The notes below the pieces were generated by a model. It ran no database searches, had not been told where the DNA came from, and was given only the letters and a program-made list of their open reading frames with translations. This document shows, piece after piece, positions 1 to 13,812 of a DNA stretch of 64,000 bases. This DNA is from Sapria himalayana (Eukaryota; Streptophyta; Magnoliopsida; Malpighiales; Rafflesiaceae). Numbering within the stretch: the stretch's first letter is position 1; each line of letters opens with the position of its first letter. The DNA is taken from positions 78,017 through 142,016 of the forward strand of contig JAREIK010000803.1 of NCBI GenBank assembly GCA_029783825.1. Direction: 5' to 3'. The position numbers and the translations under genes are program-made.

Positions 1-3000
1 TATAAGTTTATTATAACTAAATATTATATTCAAATTTAAAAAAAATTAAAATTATTATATTTTCAAATGTTATAACCTTCAAAAATTAAAAAAAATCAAA
101 AAATTAAATTTATGGTTTTTTCATTCTTAAATAAAAACTATAAATCACTAAAGGTCTAAACAATTAAATCACTAACTTCTAAAACCATAAAACACCTAAT
201 ACTTAAACCATTAAACCGGTATATCCTAAATAATAAATAATAAATCTCAATTTTATTTGTATTCATTATAATTTTAAATATTCATTTTTAATTATTTATT
301 AGTTTATTCTTATAAAATTATAAATTATAAAATAAATTATGAGTAAGACAAACATAATTCAAATAATTTATTTTTAAAAACAAAAATATAAACTTATAAA
401 AAAAAGCAAAACATTAAAAAAAATTATTATTTAGTTATATATTTTACTCTGATTTTAAATAAATTTAGATTTTGCAAATATATTTTAAATAATATATCTC
501 TTATTAATAATAGTTTATTAAATTTTTTTTCATCATTATCATAATATCTAGCAATGTAATTATTTATATTGAATTTAAATGACTTATAATTATTAAGATT
601 ATTATAACTTAATATTATATTTACATTTGAAAAAATTTAAAAATTATTATATTTTCATATGTTATAACCTTTAAAAATATGAAAAAAATATCAAAAATGT
701 TTTTTGTGTTATTTCATTGTTTAAATAAAACTTATAAACCAATAAATGCCTAAAAACATAAATCACTAAACTTCTAAACGACAAAAGCTCTAAATACTTA
801 AACCATTAAACTGGTAATATTAATAATAATTCATAAACCTCATTTTAATTTTTATTCAGTATAATTTTAAATTTTTATTTTATTTATTTAAAAGTTTATT
901 TTTTTAGAAATATTAATTACAAAATAAATTATTAGTAAGATAGATATAATTTAAATTAAACCGGTATAACCTAAATAATAAAGAATAAATATCATTTTTT
1001 TTTCATTATAATTTTAAATATTCATTTTAATATTTATTTGTTTATTTTTATATAAATATTAATTACAAAATAAATTATGAGTTAGACAAATATAATTTAT
1101 ATAAATTATTTTTCATCAAAAAAATATAGATAAACTTTTAAAAAGAATGAAAATTTCAAAACAAACTTTTAAATTAGTAAACTTTTCAACCTCGTAATAC
1201 CTAAATACATAAACCATTAAACCACTATATAATACATAAGAATTAATAAATCTAATATTTATTTCTATTTATTATAATTTTAAATATTCATTTTAATTCT
1301 TTATTAGTTTGTTTTTATAGAAATATTTACTATAAATAAATTATGAATACGCCAAAATATAATTTAAATAATTTATTTTTAATCATAAAAATTATATACG
1401 CAAAGAAAAGAATTAAAATTTTAAAAATTAAAAATTATTATCCAGTAATATTTTTTACTTTAATTTTGAATCAATTTGGGTTTTGTAAATATTTTTTAAT
1501 TAATATTTATATTATTATTAATAGTTTATTAATTTAATTTTTGATCATTATTATAATATCTATCAATAAAATTTTTTATATTGAATTTATATGAAATATA
1601 ATTATTAAAATTATTATAAGTAAATATTATATTCACATTTCATAAAATTTTAATTATTATTATATTTTCAAAGGTTATAACCTATGAAAATGACAAAAAA
1701 TTACAAATTTTTTTTGTTATTTTATTGTTTAGATAAAACCTATAAACCACTAAAGGCCTAAAAACATAAATCGCTAAACTCCAAAACGACAAAACTTCTA
1801 AATACTTAAACTATTAAATTGGTATACATTAATAATAAATCATAAATCTCATTTTAATTTTTAATTAAGTGTAATTTAAAATTTTATTTTAATTATTTAT
1901 TAGTTTTTTTTTATAGAAATATTAATTACAAAATAAATTATTAGTGAGACAGATCTATTTTAAATAATTTATTTTTTATCAAAAAAAATATATATGCTTA
2001 TAAAAATAGGCAAAATTTTAAAAACAAAAATTTATTATTTTGTAATATATTTATTTTGATTTTTAATCATTTTAGTTTTTGCAATTATATTTTAATTTAT
2101 ATCATTCTTATTAATAATAGTTTATTAATTTTTTATTGATCATTATTATAATATATATCAATAAAATTATTTATATTGAGTTTACAATATATATAATTAT
2201 TAAGAATATTATAACTAAATATTATATTAACATTTAAAAAAAATAAAAATTATTATTTTTTCAAATGTTATAACCTTCAAAAATTTAAAAAAAATTAAAA
2301 AATTTAATTTTTAATTTTTTTTATTCTTTAAATAAAAACTATAAATCACTAAAGGCCTAAACACATAAATCACTAAACCCCAAAACACCTAAAAACTTAA
2401 ACCATTAAACTAGTATATCCTGAATAATAATTAATAAATCTCAATTTTATTTGTATTCATTATAATTTTAAATATTCATTTTAATTATTTATTAGTTTAT
2501 TTTTATAGAATTATAAATTAAAAATAAATTATGTGGAAGACATATATAATTTAAATTATTTACTTTAAATAACAAAAAATATAAACTTATAAAAAGAATA
2601 AAAACATCAAAGAAATCATTTTTTACTATTATATTTTACTTTGATTTTGATTAAATTTACATTTTGCAAATATATTTTAAAAAATATCTATCTTATTAAT
2701 AATAGTTTATTAATTTATTTTTTGATCATTAATATAATATCTATCAATATAATTGTTTATATTGAATTAACATGATATATAATTATTAAGATTATCATAA
2801 CTAAATATAGTATTCACATATAAAAAAAAATTTAAAAATTGTTATATTTTCAAAGGTTATAACCTTCAAAAATGAGAAAAAAATAACAAAAATATATTTT
2901 TTGTTTTATCATTGTTTAAATAAAACTTATAAGCCATTAAATGCCTAGATACATAAAACTCTAAACTCCAAAACCACAAAGCCCCTAAATACCTAAACCT

Positions 3001-4602
3001 TTAAACTCGTAACCCTTAAAAATAATTTAAATAATATATTGAAATATTAATTACAAAATAAATTATGAGTGTACAAATATAAATTTAAATAATTTATTTT
3101 TCATCAAAAAAAAATATAAGCTTATAAAAAGAAGCAAAAACTAAAAATCAAAAATTATTATTTAATAATAAATTTTACATTGATTTTGAATAATTTTAGG
3201 TTTTGCAATTATATTTTAATTTATATCTATCATATTAATAAGAGCATATTAATTTATTTTTTGATAATTGCTTTAATATCTATCAATAAAATTCTTTATA
3301 TTTTGTTTAAATTATATATATTTATAATGTTTATTATTACAAAATATTTTATTTACATCATTAAAAAAATTTTAAAATTATCATATTTTCAAAGGTTATA
3401 ACCTTTCAAAATGTGAGAAATATCAAAAATAATTTTTTTGTTATCTCATTGTTTAAATAAATCCTATAAACTACTAAATGCCTAAACACTTAAATCAATA
3501 ACTCCTAAATCTATAAAATACTAAAAAGATAATCCTTTAAAACTAGTATACCCTAAATAATAAATAATAAATAATAATTAATAAATCTCACTATTATTTT
3601 TTTCATTATAATTTAAAATATTCATTTTAATTATTTATTCGTTTATTTTTATATAAATATTAATTACAAAAAAAAATTATGAGTTAGATAAATATAATTT
3701 ATATAAATTATTTTGCATCGAAAAATATAGATAAACTTATAAAAAGAATAAAAAATTTAAAAACTAAAATTTATTATATAGTAATATATTTTTCCCTCCT
3801 TATGAATCATTTTAGGTTTTGTAATTATATTTTAATTAATATTTATCTTATTAATTATTGTTTATTAAATTATTTTTTGATCATTATTATAATATTTATC
3901 AATAAAACTATTTATATTGAATTTATATGATATATAAATATAATAATTATTATAACTAAATATTGAATTCACTTTTTAAAATAATTTAATAATTATTATA
4001 TTTACAAAGGTTATAACCTTTGGAAATATTAAAAAATAATAAAAATACATTTTTTTTATTTTATTTTTTAAATAAAACCTATAAACCACTAAATGCTTAC
4101 ACAGTTATATCAGAAAACTTTTAAATTAGGTAATGCCTAAATACATAAACCATTAAACAGCTATATACTACTTAATAATTAATAAATTTAATTTTTATTT
4201 CAATTTATTATTATTTTAAATATTCATTTTAATTGTTTATTAGTTTATATTTATAAAAATTTTTATTACAAAATAAATTATGAGTGCGACACATATAATT
4301 TAAATAATTTATTATTAATTAAAAAAATATACACTTTTAAAAGAAGTATAAAAGAAGTATTATTAAAAATAAAAAATTATCAACTAATATATTTTACATT
4401 AATTTTGAATCAATTTGGGTTTTGTAAATATTTTTTGATTAATATCTATCTTATTATAAATAGTTTATTAATTTAATTTTTGATCATTATTATAATATCT
4501 ATCAATAAAATTGTTTATATTTATTTTATATGATATAGAATTATTAAATTTATTATAACAAAATATTGAATTATAATTTCAAAGAATTTTTAATATTATA
4601 AA

Positions 4603-4630
4603 ATTTTCAAATGTTATAACATTTGAAAAT
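4603..4630. repeat. Satellite palindrome, variant core
   Basis: A perfect 28-bp palindrome at the position where other units carry CAAAGGTTATAACCTTTG. The core here is AAATGTTATAACATTT: the G-to-T change in the left arm is matched by C-to-A in the right arm, so perfect dyad symmetry is kept. Confidence 0.9.
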
Positions 4631-5153
4631 GACAAAAAATTACAATTTTTTTTTATTATTTTATTGTTTAAATAAAACCTATAAATCACTAAAAGCCTAA
4701 AAACATAAATTGCTAAACTCCTAAATGACAAAACCTCAAAATACTTAAACCATTAAACTGGTATACATTAATAAAAAATTATAAATCTCATTTTAATTTT
4801 TATTCAGTATAATTTAAAATTTTATTTTTAATTATTTATCAGTTTATTTTTATAGAAATATTAATTACAAAATAAATCATTAGTGAGACAGATATAACTT
4901 AAATTAAACCGGTATATGCTAAATTATAAATAAATAATCTCATTTTTTTATTATAATTTTTAATATTCATTTTAATAATTAATTTTTTATTTTTATATAA
5001 ATATTAATTAAAAAATAATGTATGAGTTAGACAAATATAATTTATGTAAATTATTTTTAAATTAAAAAATATAGTAATACTTTTTAAAATAAAAAAAATT
5101 CAAAACAAAAAATTATTATATAGTAATATATTTTGCTTTGCTTATGAATCACT

Positions 5154-5192
5154 TTATCTTTTGTAATTTTCTATAAAAATTACAAAAGATAA
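5154..5192. repeat. Fold-back inverted repeat inside a satellite unit
   Basis: Left arm 5154-5170 (TTATCTTTTGTAATTTT) is the exact reverse complement of right arm 5176-5192, with a 5-nt spacer. Neighbouring units do not have this hairpin. It is followed by a scrap of the octamer block and then a second copy of the segment around TTTTGAATCATTTTAGG, as expected of a template-switching event. Confidence 0.8.
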
Positions 5193-7899
5193 ATCGCTAA
5201 CTCCTAAATGACAAAACCTATAGAATATAATTTTCATTGCTTTTGAATCATTTTAGGTTTTGTAATTATATTTTAATTGATATCTATCTTATTAATAATA
5301 GATTATTAATTTATTTTTTGATCATTATTATAATATTTATCACTAAAATTGTTTGTATTGAATTTATATGATATATAAATATAATGTTTATTATAACTAA
5401 ATATTGAATTCACTTTTGAAAAAAAATTAAAAATTATATTTTCAAATGTTATAACCTTTAAAAATATCAAAAAAAAATAAAAATAAATGTTTTGTTTTTT
5501 TATTTTCTAAATAAAACCTATAAACCACTAAATGCATACACAATTAAATCAGTAAACACCTAAACCCCGTAATACCTAAATACATAAACCATTAAATTGC
5601 TATATAATACATAATAATTAATAAATCTAATTTTAATATCTATTTATTATAGTTTTAAATATTCATTTTAATTATTATTTAGTTTATTTTTATAAAAATA
5701 TATATTATAAAATAAATTATGAGTGTGACAAATATAATTTAAATAATTTATTTTTAATCAAAAAATATATATACGCTTATATAAGAAGAAAAAATTTAAA
5801 AATTAAAACTTAATATCCAGTAATATATTTTATTTTAATTTTGAATCAATTTGAGTTTTGTAAATATTTTTTAATTAATATCTATCTTATTATTAATAGT
5901 TTATTAATTTAATTTTTGATCATTATTATAATATCTATCAATAAAATTATTTATATTGAATTTATATCATATATAATTACTAATATTATTATAACTAAAT
6001 ATTGTATTCACATTTCAAAAAATTTTAAATATTATTATATTTTCAAAGATTATAACCTATGAAAATGAGAAAAAATTACAAATAATTTTTTTGTTATTTT
6101 ATTGATTAAATAAAACCTATAAACCACTAAATGCCTAAAAACCTCAATTACTAAACACCTAAAAGACAAAACGACTAAATTCTTACACAATTAAACTAGT
6201 ATACATTAATAATAAATCATAAATATCGTATTAATTTTTATTCAGTATAATTTAAAATTTTTATTTTAATTAATTTTCAGTTTATTTTTATAGAAATATT
6301 AAATACAAAATAAATTATTAGTAAGACAGATCTAATTTAAATTAGACCAGTATACCCAAAATAATAAATAATAAATCTCATTTTTTTAATTATAATTTTA
6401 AATATTCATTTTAATTGTTTATTTGTTTATTTTTAAATAAATAGTAATTACAAAAATATTTTTGAGTTACACAAATATAATTTATATAAATTATTTTTCA
6501 TCAAAAAATTATAGATAAACTTTTTAAAAGAAAAAAAAATTCAAAACAAAAAATTATTGTATAGTAATATAATTTACTTTGCTTCTGAATCATTTTAGGT
6601 TTTGTAAATATATTTTAATTGATATCTATCTTATTAATAATAGATTATTAAGTTATTTTTTCATCTTTATTAAAATAATTATCAATAAAAATATTTATAT
6701 TGAATTTATATGATATATAAATATAATGATTATTATAACTAAATATTGTATTCACTTTTTAAAAAAACATTAAAATTATTATATTTTCGAAGGTTATAAC
6801 CTTTGAAAATGTGAAAAAATAAAAAAAAAAAATTTTCTTTGTTATTCTATTGTTTAAATAAAACCTATATACCACTAAATGCATAAGTATTTAAATCACT
6901 AAACTACAAAATCCCGATACACTTATAAAGATAATCGTTTAAATCGGTATACCCTAAATAATAATTAATAAATTTCATTTTTATTTGTTTTCATTATAAT
7001 TTAAAAAATTCATTTTGATTGTTTAGTTTTTTATTTTTATATATGTATTAATTATAAAATAAATTATGAGTTAAAAATATAATTTATAAAAATTATTTTT
7101 CATCGAAAAATTGATAAGCTTATAAAAAGAACAAAAATTTAAAAACAAATAATTTTTATTTAGTAATATATTTTGCTTTGATTTTGAATCATTTTAGGTT
7201 TTGATATTAAATTTTAAGTAATATCAATCTTATTCATAATAGATTTTTAATCTATTTTTTGATAATTATTAGAATATCTATCAATAAAATTATTTATATT
7301 GAATTTATATGATATATAATTATTATGATTATCATAAATAAATATTGTATTCACTTTAGAAAAAAATTTAAAAATTATTATATTTTCAAAGGTTATAATC
7401 TTAAAAAATGAGACAAAATAATAAAAATAAATTTTAAGTTATTTTATTTTTTAAATAAAACCTATAGACCATTAAATGATTTCTTACTTAAATTAGTAAG
7501 CTCAAAACCCTGAAACCCCTAAATACATAAACATTTTAACATCTATATACTACTTAATAAATAATATATCTCATTCTTATTTCTATTTATTATAATTTTA
7601 AATATTCATTTTAATTATTTAGAAAAATTAATTACAAAATAAATTTCGAGTAAGACAAATATTATTTGAATAATTTATCTTTAATTAAAAAAAATATAAG
7701 CTTATAAAAAGAAGGACAAATTTAAACATTAAATATTATTATTTAGTAATATATTATGATTTGATATTGAACCATTTTGTGTTATGTAAATATATTTTAA
7801 TTAATATTTATATTATTAATAATAGTTTATTAATTTGATTTTTGATCATTATTATACTATTTATCATTAAAATTGTTTATATAGAAATTATATGATATA

Positions 7900-7925
7900 T
7901 AATTAGTGAGATTGAAATTTTGCCT
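7900..7925. other. Orientation switch A to B in the satellite
   Basis: Left of about 7913 the sequence follows the A-orientation body (ATATGATATATAATTAGTGA). Immediately right it continues as the reverse complement of a different part of the unit (GAAATTTTGCCTCTTTTTAT), and all following units read in the opposite direction. No transposon terminus or palindrome lies exactly at the junction. Confidence 0.85.
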
Positions 7926-10118
7926 CTTTTTATAAGGATATATATTTTTTTTTGATGAAAAATAAATTAATTAAATATGATCTGTTTCACAATTAATTTA
8001 TTTTGTAAATAATATTTCTATAAAAATAAACTTATATATAATTAATATAAAAATTTAAAATTATACTTAAGAAAAATTAAATTGAGATTTATGATTTTTT
8101 ATTAATGTACACCTGTTTAATGGTTTAAGTATTTTGAGGTTTTGTCGTTTAAGAGTTTAGCAATTTATGTTTTTAGGCATTTAGTGGCTTATAGGTTTTA
8201 TTTAAACAATAAAATAACAAAAAAAATTTGTAATTTTTTGTCATTTTCATAGGTTATAACCTTAGAAAATATAATAATATTTAAAATTTTTTGAAATGTG
8301 AATACAATATTTAGTTATAATAATATTAATCATTATATTTCATATAAATTCAATATAAACAATTTTATTGATAGATAATATAATAATGATCAAAATTTAA
8401 ATTAATAAACTATTAATAAAAAGATTGATATTAATTAAAAAATCTTTACAAAACCCAAATTGATTCAAAATTAAAGTAAAATATATTTTTGGATAATAAT
8501 TTTTATATTTTAAATTTTTACTTCTTTTATAACCATATATTTTTTTTTGATTAAAAAAATATTAATTAAAATATATATGTCGCTCTCATAATTTAATTTG
8601 TAATAAATATTTTTATAAAAATAAACTAATAAATAATTAAAATGAATATTTAAAATAATAATAAATAAAAATAAAAATTAGATTTATTAATTATTAAGTA
8701 GTATATAGTGGTTTAATGGTTTATGTATTTAGGCATTATGAGATTTATAAGTTTACTGATTTAACTGTGTATGCATTTAGTGGTTTATAGGTTTTATTAA
8801 AAAAATAAAATTAGAAAAAATTTATTTTTATTATTTTTTGATATTTTCAAAGGTTATAACCTTTGAAAATATAATAATTTTTAAATTTTTTTTAAATGTG
8901 AATGCAATATTTAGTTATAATAATGATTATATTTATATATCATATAAATTCAATATAAACAATTTTATTGATAAATATTCTAATAATGATCAAAACATAA
9001 ATTAATAATCTATTATTAATATGATAGATATCAATTAAAATATAATTACAAAACCTAAATAATTCAGAAGAAATGCAAAATATATTACTATATAATAATT
9101 TTTTGTTTTGAAATTTTTTTTTATTTTAAAAAGTTTATCAATAATTTTATGATAAAAAATAATTTATATAAATTATATTTGTCTAACTCAATATATTCTA
9201 TAATTTATATTTATATATAAATAAACAAATACATAATTAAAATGAATATTTAAAATTATAATGAAAAAAAATGATATTTATTATTTATTATTTAGGGATA
9301 CCGATTTAATTTAAATTAGATCTATCTCACTAATAATTTATTTTGTAATTAATATTTCTATAAAATAAACTGATAAATAATTAAAATAAAAATTTAAAAT
9401 TATACTGAATAAAAATTAAATTGAGATTTATGATTTATTATTAATGTTTACCAGTTTAATGATTTAAGTAATTATAGGTTTTATTTTTAGGAGTTTAGCA
9501 ATTTATGTTTTTAGGCTTTTAGTGGTTTATAGGTTTTATTTAAAAAAATAAAAAAACAAAAAAATTTTCTATAATTTTTTAATTTTCATAGGTTATAACA
9601 TTTGAAAATATAATAATATTTAAAATTTTTTGAAATTTTAATACAATAATTTGTTATAATAATATTAATAATTATATATTATTTAAATTTAATATAAATA
9701 ATTTTATTGATATATATTATAATAATGATCAAAAATTAAATTTATAAAATATTAATATTAAGATAGATATTATTTAAAAAATATTTACAAAACACAAATT
9801 GATTCAAAATTAAAGTAAAATAGATTACTTAATATTAATTTTTAATTTTTAAATTTATACTTCTTTTATAAGCGTATATTTTTATTCGATAAATAATATA
9901 TTATTTAAATTATACTTGTCCCACTCATAATTTATTTTGTAATAAATATTTCTAAATAAATACACTAATAAATATTTAAAATGAATATTTAAAAATATAA
10001 TAAATAGCAAAAAAAATAGATTTATTAATTATTAAGAAGTATTTAGCGGTTTAATGGTTTATGTATTTAGGCATTACGGGGTTTAGGATATTACTAATTT
10101 AACTTTATATGCATTTAG
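7914..10118 (-). repeat. Satellite array, orientation B, left of the first hAT
   Basis: The same ~600-bp family as at 1-7913, reverse-complemented, with TTTAGTGGTTTATAGGTTTT as the visible landmark. It includes a composite unit marked by AGGGATACCGATTTAATTTA at about 9294. The stretch 8060-10020 resembles 27030-28990 in order and in rare variants, at an offset of about 18.98 kb. No gene is seen. Confidence 0.88.
8841..8872. repeat. Satellite palindrome, 32-bp perfect copy
   Basis: A perfect dyad of 32 bp centred on GGTTATAACC. An identical 32-bp copy occurs at 33291-33322. Similar near-perfect palindromes occur in nearly every unit. Confidence 0.92.
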
Positions 10119-10136
10119 TAGGGGTTCTCATGGGAC
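10119..10136 (+). repeat. hAT copy 1 left terminal inverted repeat
   Basis: TAGGGGTTCTCATGGGAC, matching the reverse complement of the right end with one mismatch. It is directly preceded by target duplication GCATTTAG. Confidence 0.93.
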
Positions 10137-10700
10137 TCGGAGATTCACAACCCAACCCGAAGTCTTGTCCCGAAAGAATGAGGAATGAGAAAAATCCGTC
10201 AAGTTTGACTTTTCCCGTCCCAGTCTGTCACGTATTATTTTTTTTGGGATGGTGACGGATCTTAAGCAATATCCACCCCGAGAACTGTCCCATCCTAAAA
10301 AACCGATACTAGAACCAGGAATATATATATATATATATAACATGAAGATGCCACCAATTCCGCTACTGCCCATCCAATTCTGACACACCTATTGCTGTTC
10401 CGATGAGTTCTGGGCCACCTCACGCCATTCTAGCCGTGTTAGTTAGGTCCAGCCCTTGTCCGCCGGACTTCTGGTTGCCTCCACCGTGTCACAGATGCCA
10501 CCAGCCTTTTGGTTTGTTTTTATGACGCGAATTGAGTGATTAAATATTATTATTATGTGTCTCAGTCAGTTTTGTTGAGTATTGGTCGTGGTGTTGTGGT
10601 TGGGGCGAATGAGTGGCCCGAATGTGTTACAGTCAGTTTTGTAGAGCTTGCTTGTTTGAAATATTTATTTGTAATTATGCTTACCATATCATATTAATTA

Positions 10701-12845
10701 ATGGCAAAGGATATGGCACAAGCCAGTGGTAAACGAAAAATATAATAAATTGAAGATGATCACATCTCAAATGATCAAAGTACAGGTAAATCCAAACATT
10801 ATCCATTCACGAACCCTCCTATTATTACGACAGGTTCTTCAATTCTAATTGTAAAAGAAACTCAAGGTACATCTGAACCTCAAGCTCATAAAAAGTATAA
10901 GTCTGCTGTTTGGGAAACTTATGAGATATTAGTTGATTCAGAGGGAAATGAAACTGGTAGGGCAGCTTGTATATGGATTAGTAAAGAATACTTGGCAAAA
11001 AGTGATCAAGGTACTTAGGGTTTATTTAAATACTTGAGAAAGACATGTAAGAAATTTCCACACAAAAAAGAATTAATTGAAGCTCACAAAGGTAAAGACA
11101 AGTCACAATCTTTGTTGAGTTTCACTAAAGGTACTAGTTCAGAGGATAACAAATTAACTTGTTGGCAATTTGATCAACAACTAATTAGGGAGGCTTTGGT
11201 GAAAATGATCATAAAAGATGAATTGCCTTTTTGTTTTGTTGAGAGGGATGAGTTTAAGGAGTTTTGTGAAGTTAGTGTGCCTCAATTTAAAATTCCATCT
11301 AGGCACTCTATATTGATGGATTATTTTTCTTTGTTTGTGAAGGAAAAGAAGAAATTATTTGATAGCATATCATCTCATTGTTGTAGAGTATCATTGACTA
11401 CCGACACTTGGAATAGCATTCAAAATTTGTCTTATATATGTTTGACTATTCATTTCATTGATTCTTAATGGAATATGCATAAAAGGGTTTTGAACTTTTG
11501 CATAATTAAAATTCATTCTGGAGTTAATATTAGAAATGCTATTGAGTTTTGCATGAATGAGTGGGGCTTGAGGAAGTTGATGTTCATTATTGTTGACAAT
11601 GAATCAAATAATGATGTTGCAATTGAACAATTGAAAAAAAGGCTTGTGAAGAAGTGTTGTACCGTTGAGAGGAAAGCATTTTCATATGAGATGTTGTGCT
11701 CATATCCTAAACTTAATTGTCATAGATGGCATTGCAGTAGTTGAGGATGCTATTCAAAAAATTAGAGGTGTGGTGAAATATGTGAAGAGCAGTTCTAAAA
11801 GATTAGATATGTTTAAGTTATGTGTTGAAGAAGCAAACTTGACAAATGGATCTTCATTGCAATTTGATTGTCCTACAAGAATGAATTCAACTTATTTGAT
11901 TCTACAAACTGATATAAAATATCAAAAAGAATTTGATAAGTTGGAGGACAAAGACAAAAGGTTTTTGAAGGAGTTTGGTTCAAACGTTCTAACTGAGAGA
12001 GACTGAACAAATGCCAAAATTTTGGCTCGTTTCTTGAAAACTTTTTATGAGGTAACTCGTAAATTTTCTGGCTCATAATATTCTACCTCTAGTGTTTATT
12101 TTTTTTGAGATTATTCGAATTTTAAAAAAAAATTGAACTTTGTGAAAATAATAGAGATACAATGGTGTCTGAAATGGGTATGAAAATGAGACATAAATTC
12201 AACAGATATTGGGGTTCTTTTTAGTCAACAAATATTATGCTTTTTGTAGAAGTAGTGTTGGATACTAGATATAAGCTCAAATATCTCAAGGTAAAGTACA
12301 CTTAGCATTATGGAGAAAAATTGGCTAAAAATTTGGTGAAAAATGTTATAAATGCTTTAAATGAGATGATGGATGATTATAAAGATTTAAATGAAGATGA
12401 ATCAAAATAAGATGATTTCTCTTCTACTATGTTGAAGATTAATGATGATTTATTTGATGGTAGTGATACTTATGTTGATGATTTTTTTTGGTGAATTGGA
12501 GAAAGAACAAGAAGTTGTAGCTTTGGAAGAGTTGGATAGGTACTTGGAAGACAAACTTGAAAAAAATAGAATTTATTTTTATCTTCTAAATTGGTGGAAG
12601 ATAAATGAGGTTAGGTATCCTTCTTTGGCAAATGTAGCAAGGGAAGTATTTGCTATCCAAACATCTACTGTGGCCTACGAATCTACACTTAGCACTGGGG
12701 GGAGAACTTTAGATAAATTTAGAAGTTCTTTAACACCTATTACAGCTGAAGTTCTCATATGTCTACAAGATTGTTGAGAAGCTCAAACAAACCTATTGAA
12801 ATTGAAGAATTAGATCAAGACAATGATAATAATGAATCAGGATAG
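10701..12845 (+). pseudogene. Degenerate hAT transposase (copy 1)
   Basis: In hAT elements this protein binds the element ends through a BED zinc finger and cuts through an RNase H-like fold. The ATG at 10701 opens a frame conserved through 11655: an N-terminal Lys/Ser-rich part, a BED-like region (about residues 75-120; one expected Cys is Ile in AACIWISKEY), the first catalytic Asp in SLTTDTW (codon 11403), and the second Asp in VDNESNND (codon 11595). The C-terminal hATC dimerisation region lies at about 12520-12780 (NEVRYPSLANVAREVFAIQ, then TVAYESTLSTGGRTLD). Lesions: tandem TAA stops at 10743-10748, TAG at 11016, TAA at 11466, a 2-bp deletion near 11655, several stops at 12060-12440, and a 1-bp deletion near 12776. 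Copy 2 lacks the stops at 11016 and 11466, so these arose after the copies separated. It cannot make a full protein. Confidence 0.93.
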
Positions 12846-13794
12846 TATCCAAATCATGTAAATTTTAATTTCACTTCTACTTATTTTATTCATTCAATTT
12901 AATAAAAATATGGTTCAATTACAATTTTTAGAGGGGTCTCAAGATCCAAATATTCTTCCAACTATAGTTGGCCAACTAAATTTGAAATGGGTGTATTTAA
13001 TTTTATAAGGTAATATTTTGTTTTTTTAATACTATTTCATCTTAGAAATTTATGTCTACATGATTAACATGTTTTCATCTTTGGTTGTCCTTCTACAGTG
13101 GATGAAGAAAAGGGAGGAGTTCTAGAAGAGATAATTAATTAGGTTTGGATTTTCATTGCTGTTCCGGGACGAACCTTTGAAATGATTATTATCATGGTTG
13201 TTATTAGTTGTATTTTTTTGTTATATTAAGCTGCCTAATTTTATCAATTACTTAAGTAGTAATTGATGCTACCAATGTTTGTGGTCATCTTTATCTATTC
13301 CTTAATATTTTAATATATTGTTTAAAAAATGTAGTATTGCTATTATGGTTAACTTTCACTCGGCTGAACAAAGTCAACTTGTGAAAAAACAAAGAACCAA
13401 ATTAAGCACACAACTCGGTCCCATTCTATTTAACATTTCTATCCTTTTCTGCACATCAAAGCTTTTGACAATGTAATGGAACTCGTTTGCGGTATTCAGC
13501 CTGTTTGACAAAATAAAATTGGCACAATTTTAGTTTGAAATATACATAACTAAGGAATGATAAATGGTACAACAAAAGGTTTCGACATGAACTAACTTGG
13601 TCGGTTTGAAGAAAATAAATTGAAAAAATGCACCAACTCCGTTCCATCCCGGAACCATTTTCCCCTACCCAAAATCCCCGATCTCCGTCCCTTCCCATCC
13701 TGATATTTTCAACCTATGAGACGAGTCTGGATCTTCAAAAAAAATCTTTGAACTGTGGGAAGGGACTGGAGATTTGTAATCCCCATTCCGTCCA

Positions 13795-13812
13795 GTCCCA
13801 TGAGCACCCCTA
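13795..13812 (-). repeat. hAT copy 1 right terminal inverted repeat
   Basis: The right terminus reads GTCCCATGAGCACCCCTA on the plus strand and is followed by target duplication GCATTTAG at 13813-13820. Confidence 0.93.

Larger units (their letters stand above)
1..7913 (+). repeat. AT-rich ~600-bp satellite array, orientation A
   Basis: Head-to-tail diverged units, counted by recurrences of the GGTTATAACC landmark near 69, 661, 1673, 2268, 2853, 3397, 4008, 4610, 5449, 6049, 6791 and 7390. Most spacings are close to 600 bp; larger ones contain an extra partial unit. In each unit the palindrome is followed by ATAAAACCTATAAACCACTA, a block of CTAAA-rich octamers, a GGTATACCCTAAATAATAAA-like segment, then an AT-rich body containing GCTTATAAAAAG and TTTTGATCATTATTATAATA. 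Short reading frames here are AT-rich with no recognisable domain and I treat them as chance. The unit length and order are seen directly; satellite status is inferred from tandem organisation. The family is not one I can name. Confidence 0.9.
10119..13812 (+). mobile_element. Complete, non-functional hAT transposon (copy 1)
   Basis: A 3.7-kb insertion in the satellite, flanked by a perfect 8-bp target duplication GCATTTAG at 10111-10118 and 13813-13820, the size hAT transposases generate. Termini are 18-bp inverted repeats starting TAGGGGT, with one mismatch (TAGGGGTTCTCATGGGAC on the left; TAGGGGTGCTCATGGGAC as reverse complement on the right). Subterminal DNA is far more GC-rich than the satellite and carries repeated CCCGTCCC-like motifs at both ends. 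It encodes a degraded transposase on the plus strand. An (AT)n tract lies at about 10321-10338. The element should not be autonomous because the transposase is broken. Both ends and the duplication are seen directly; family assignment rests on termini plus coding similarity. Confidence 0.95.

Noticed and set aside
1343..1537. 64-codon open frame in the satellite (and similar ones at 3180, 27343, 44811)
   Set aside because: Ile/Tyr/Leu/Asn-rich translation of AT-rich repeat, not conserved between units and without any domain.
10128..10388. 86-codon minus-strand frame at the hAT left end
   Set aside because: Falls in non-coding subterminal DNA including an AT tract; no domain.
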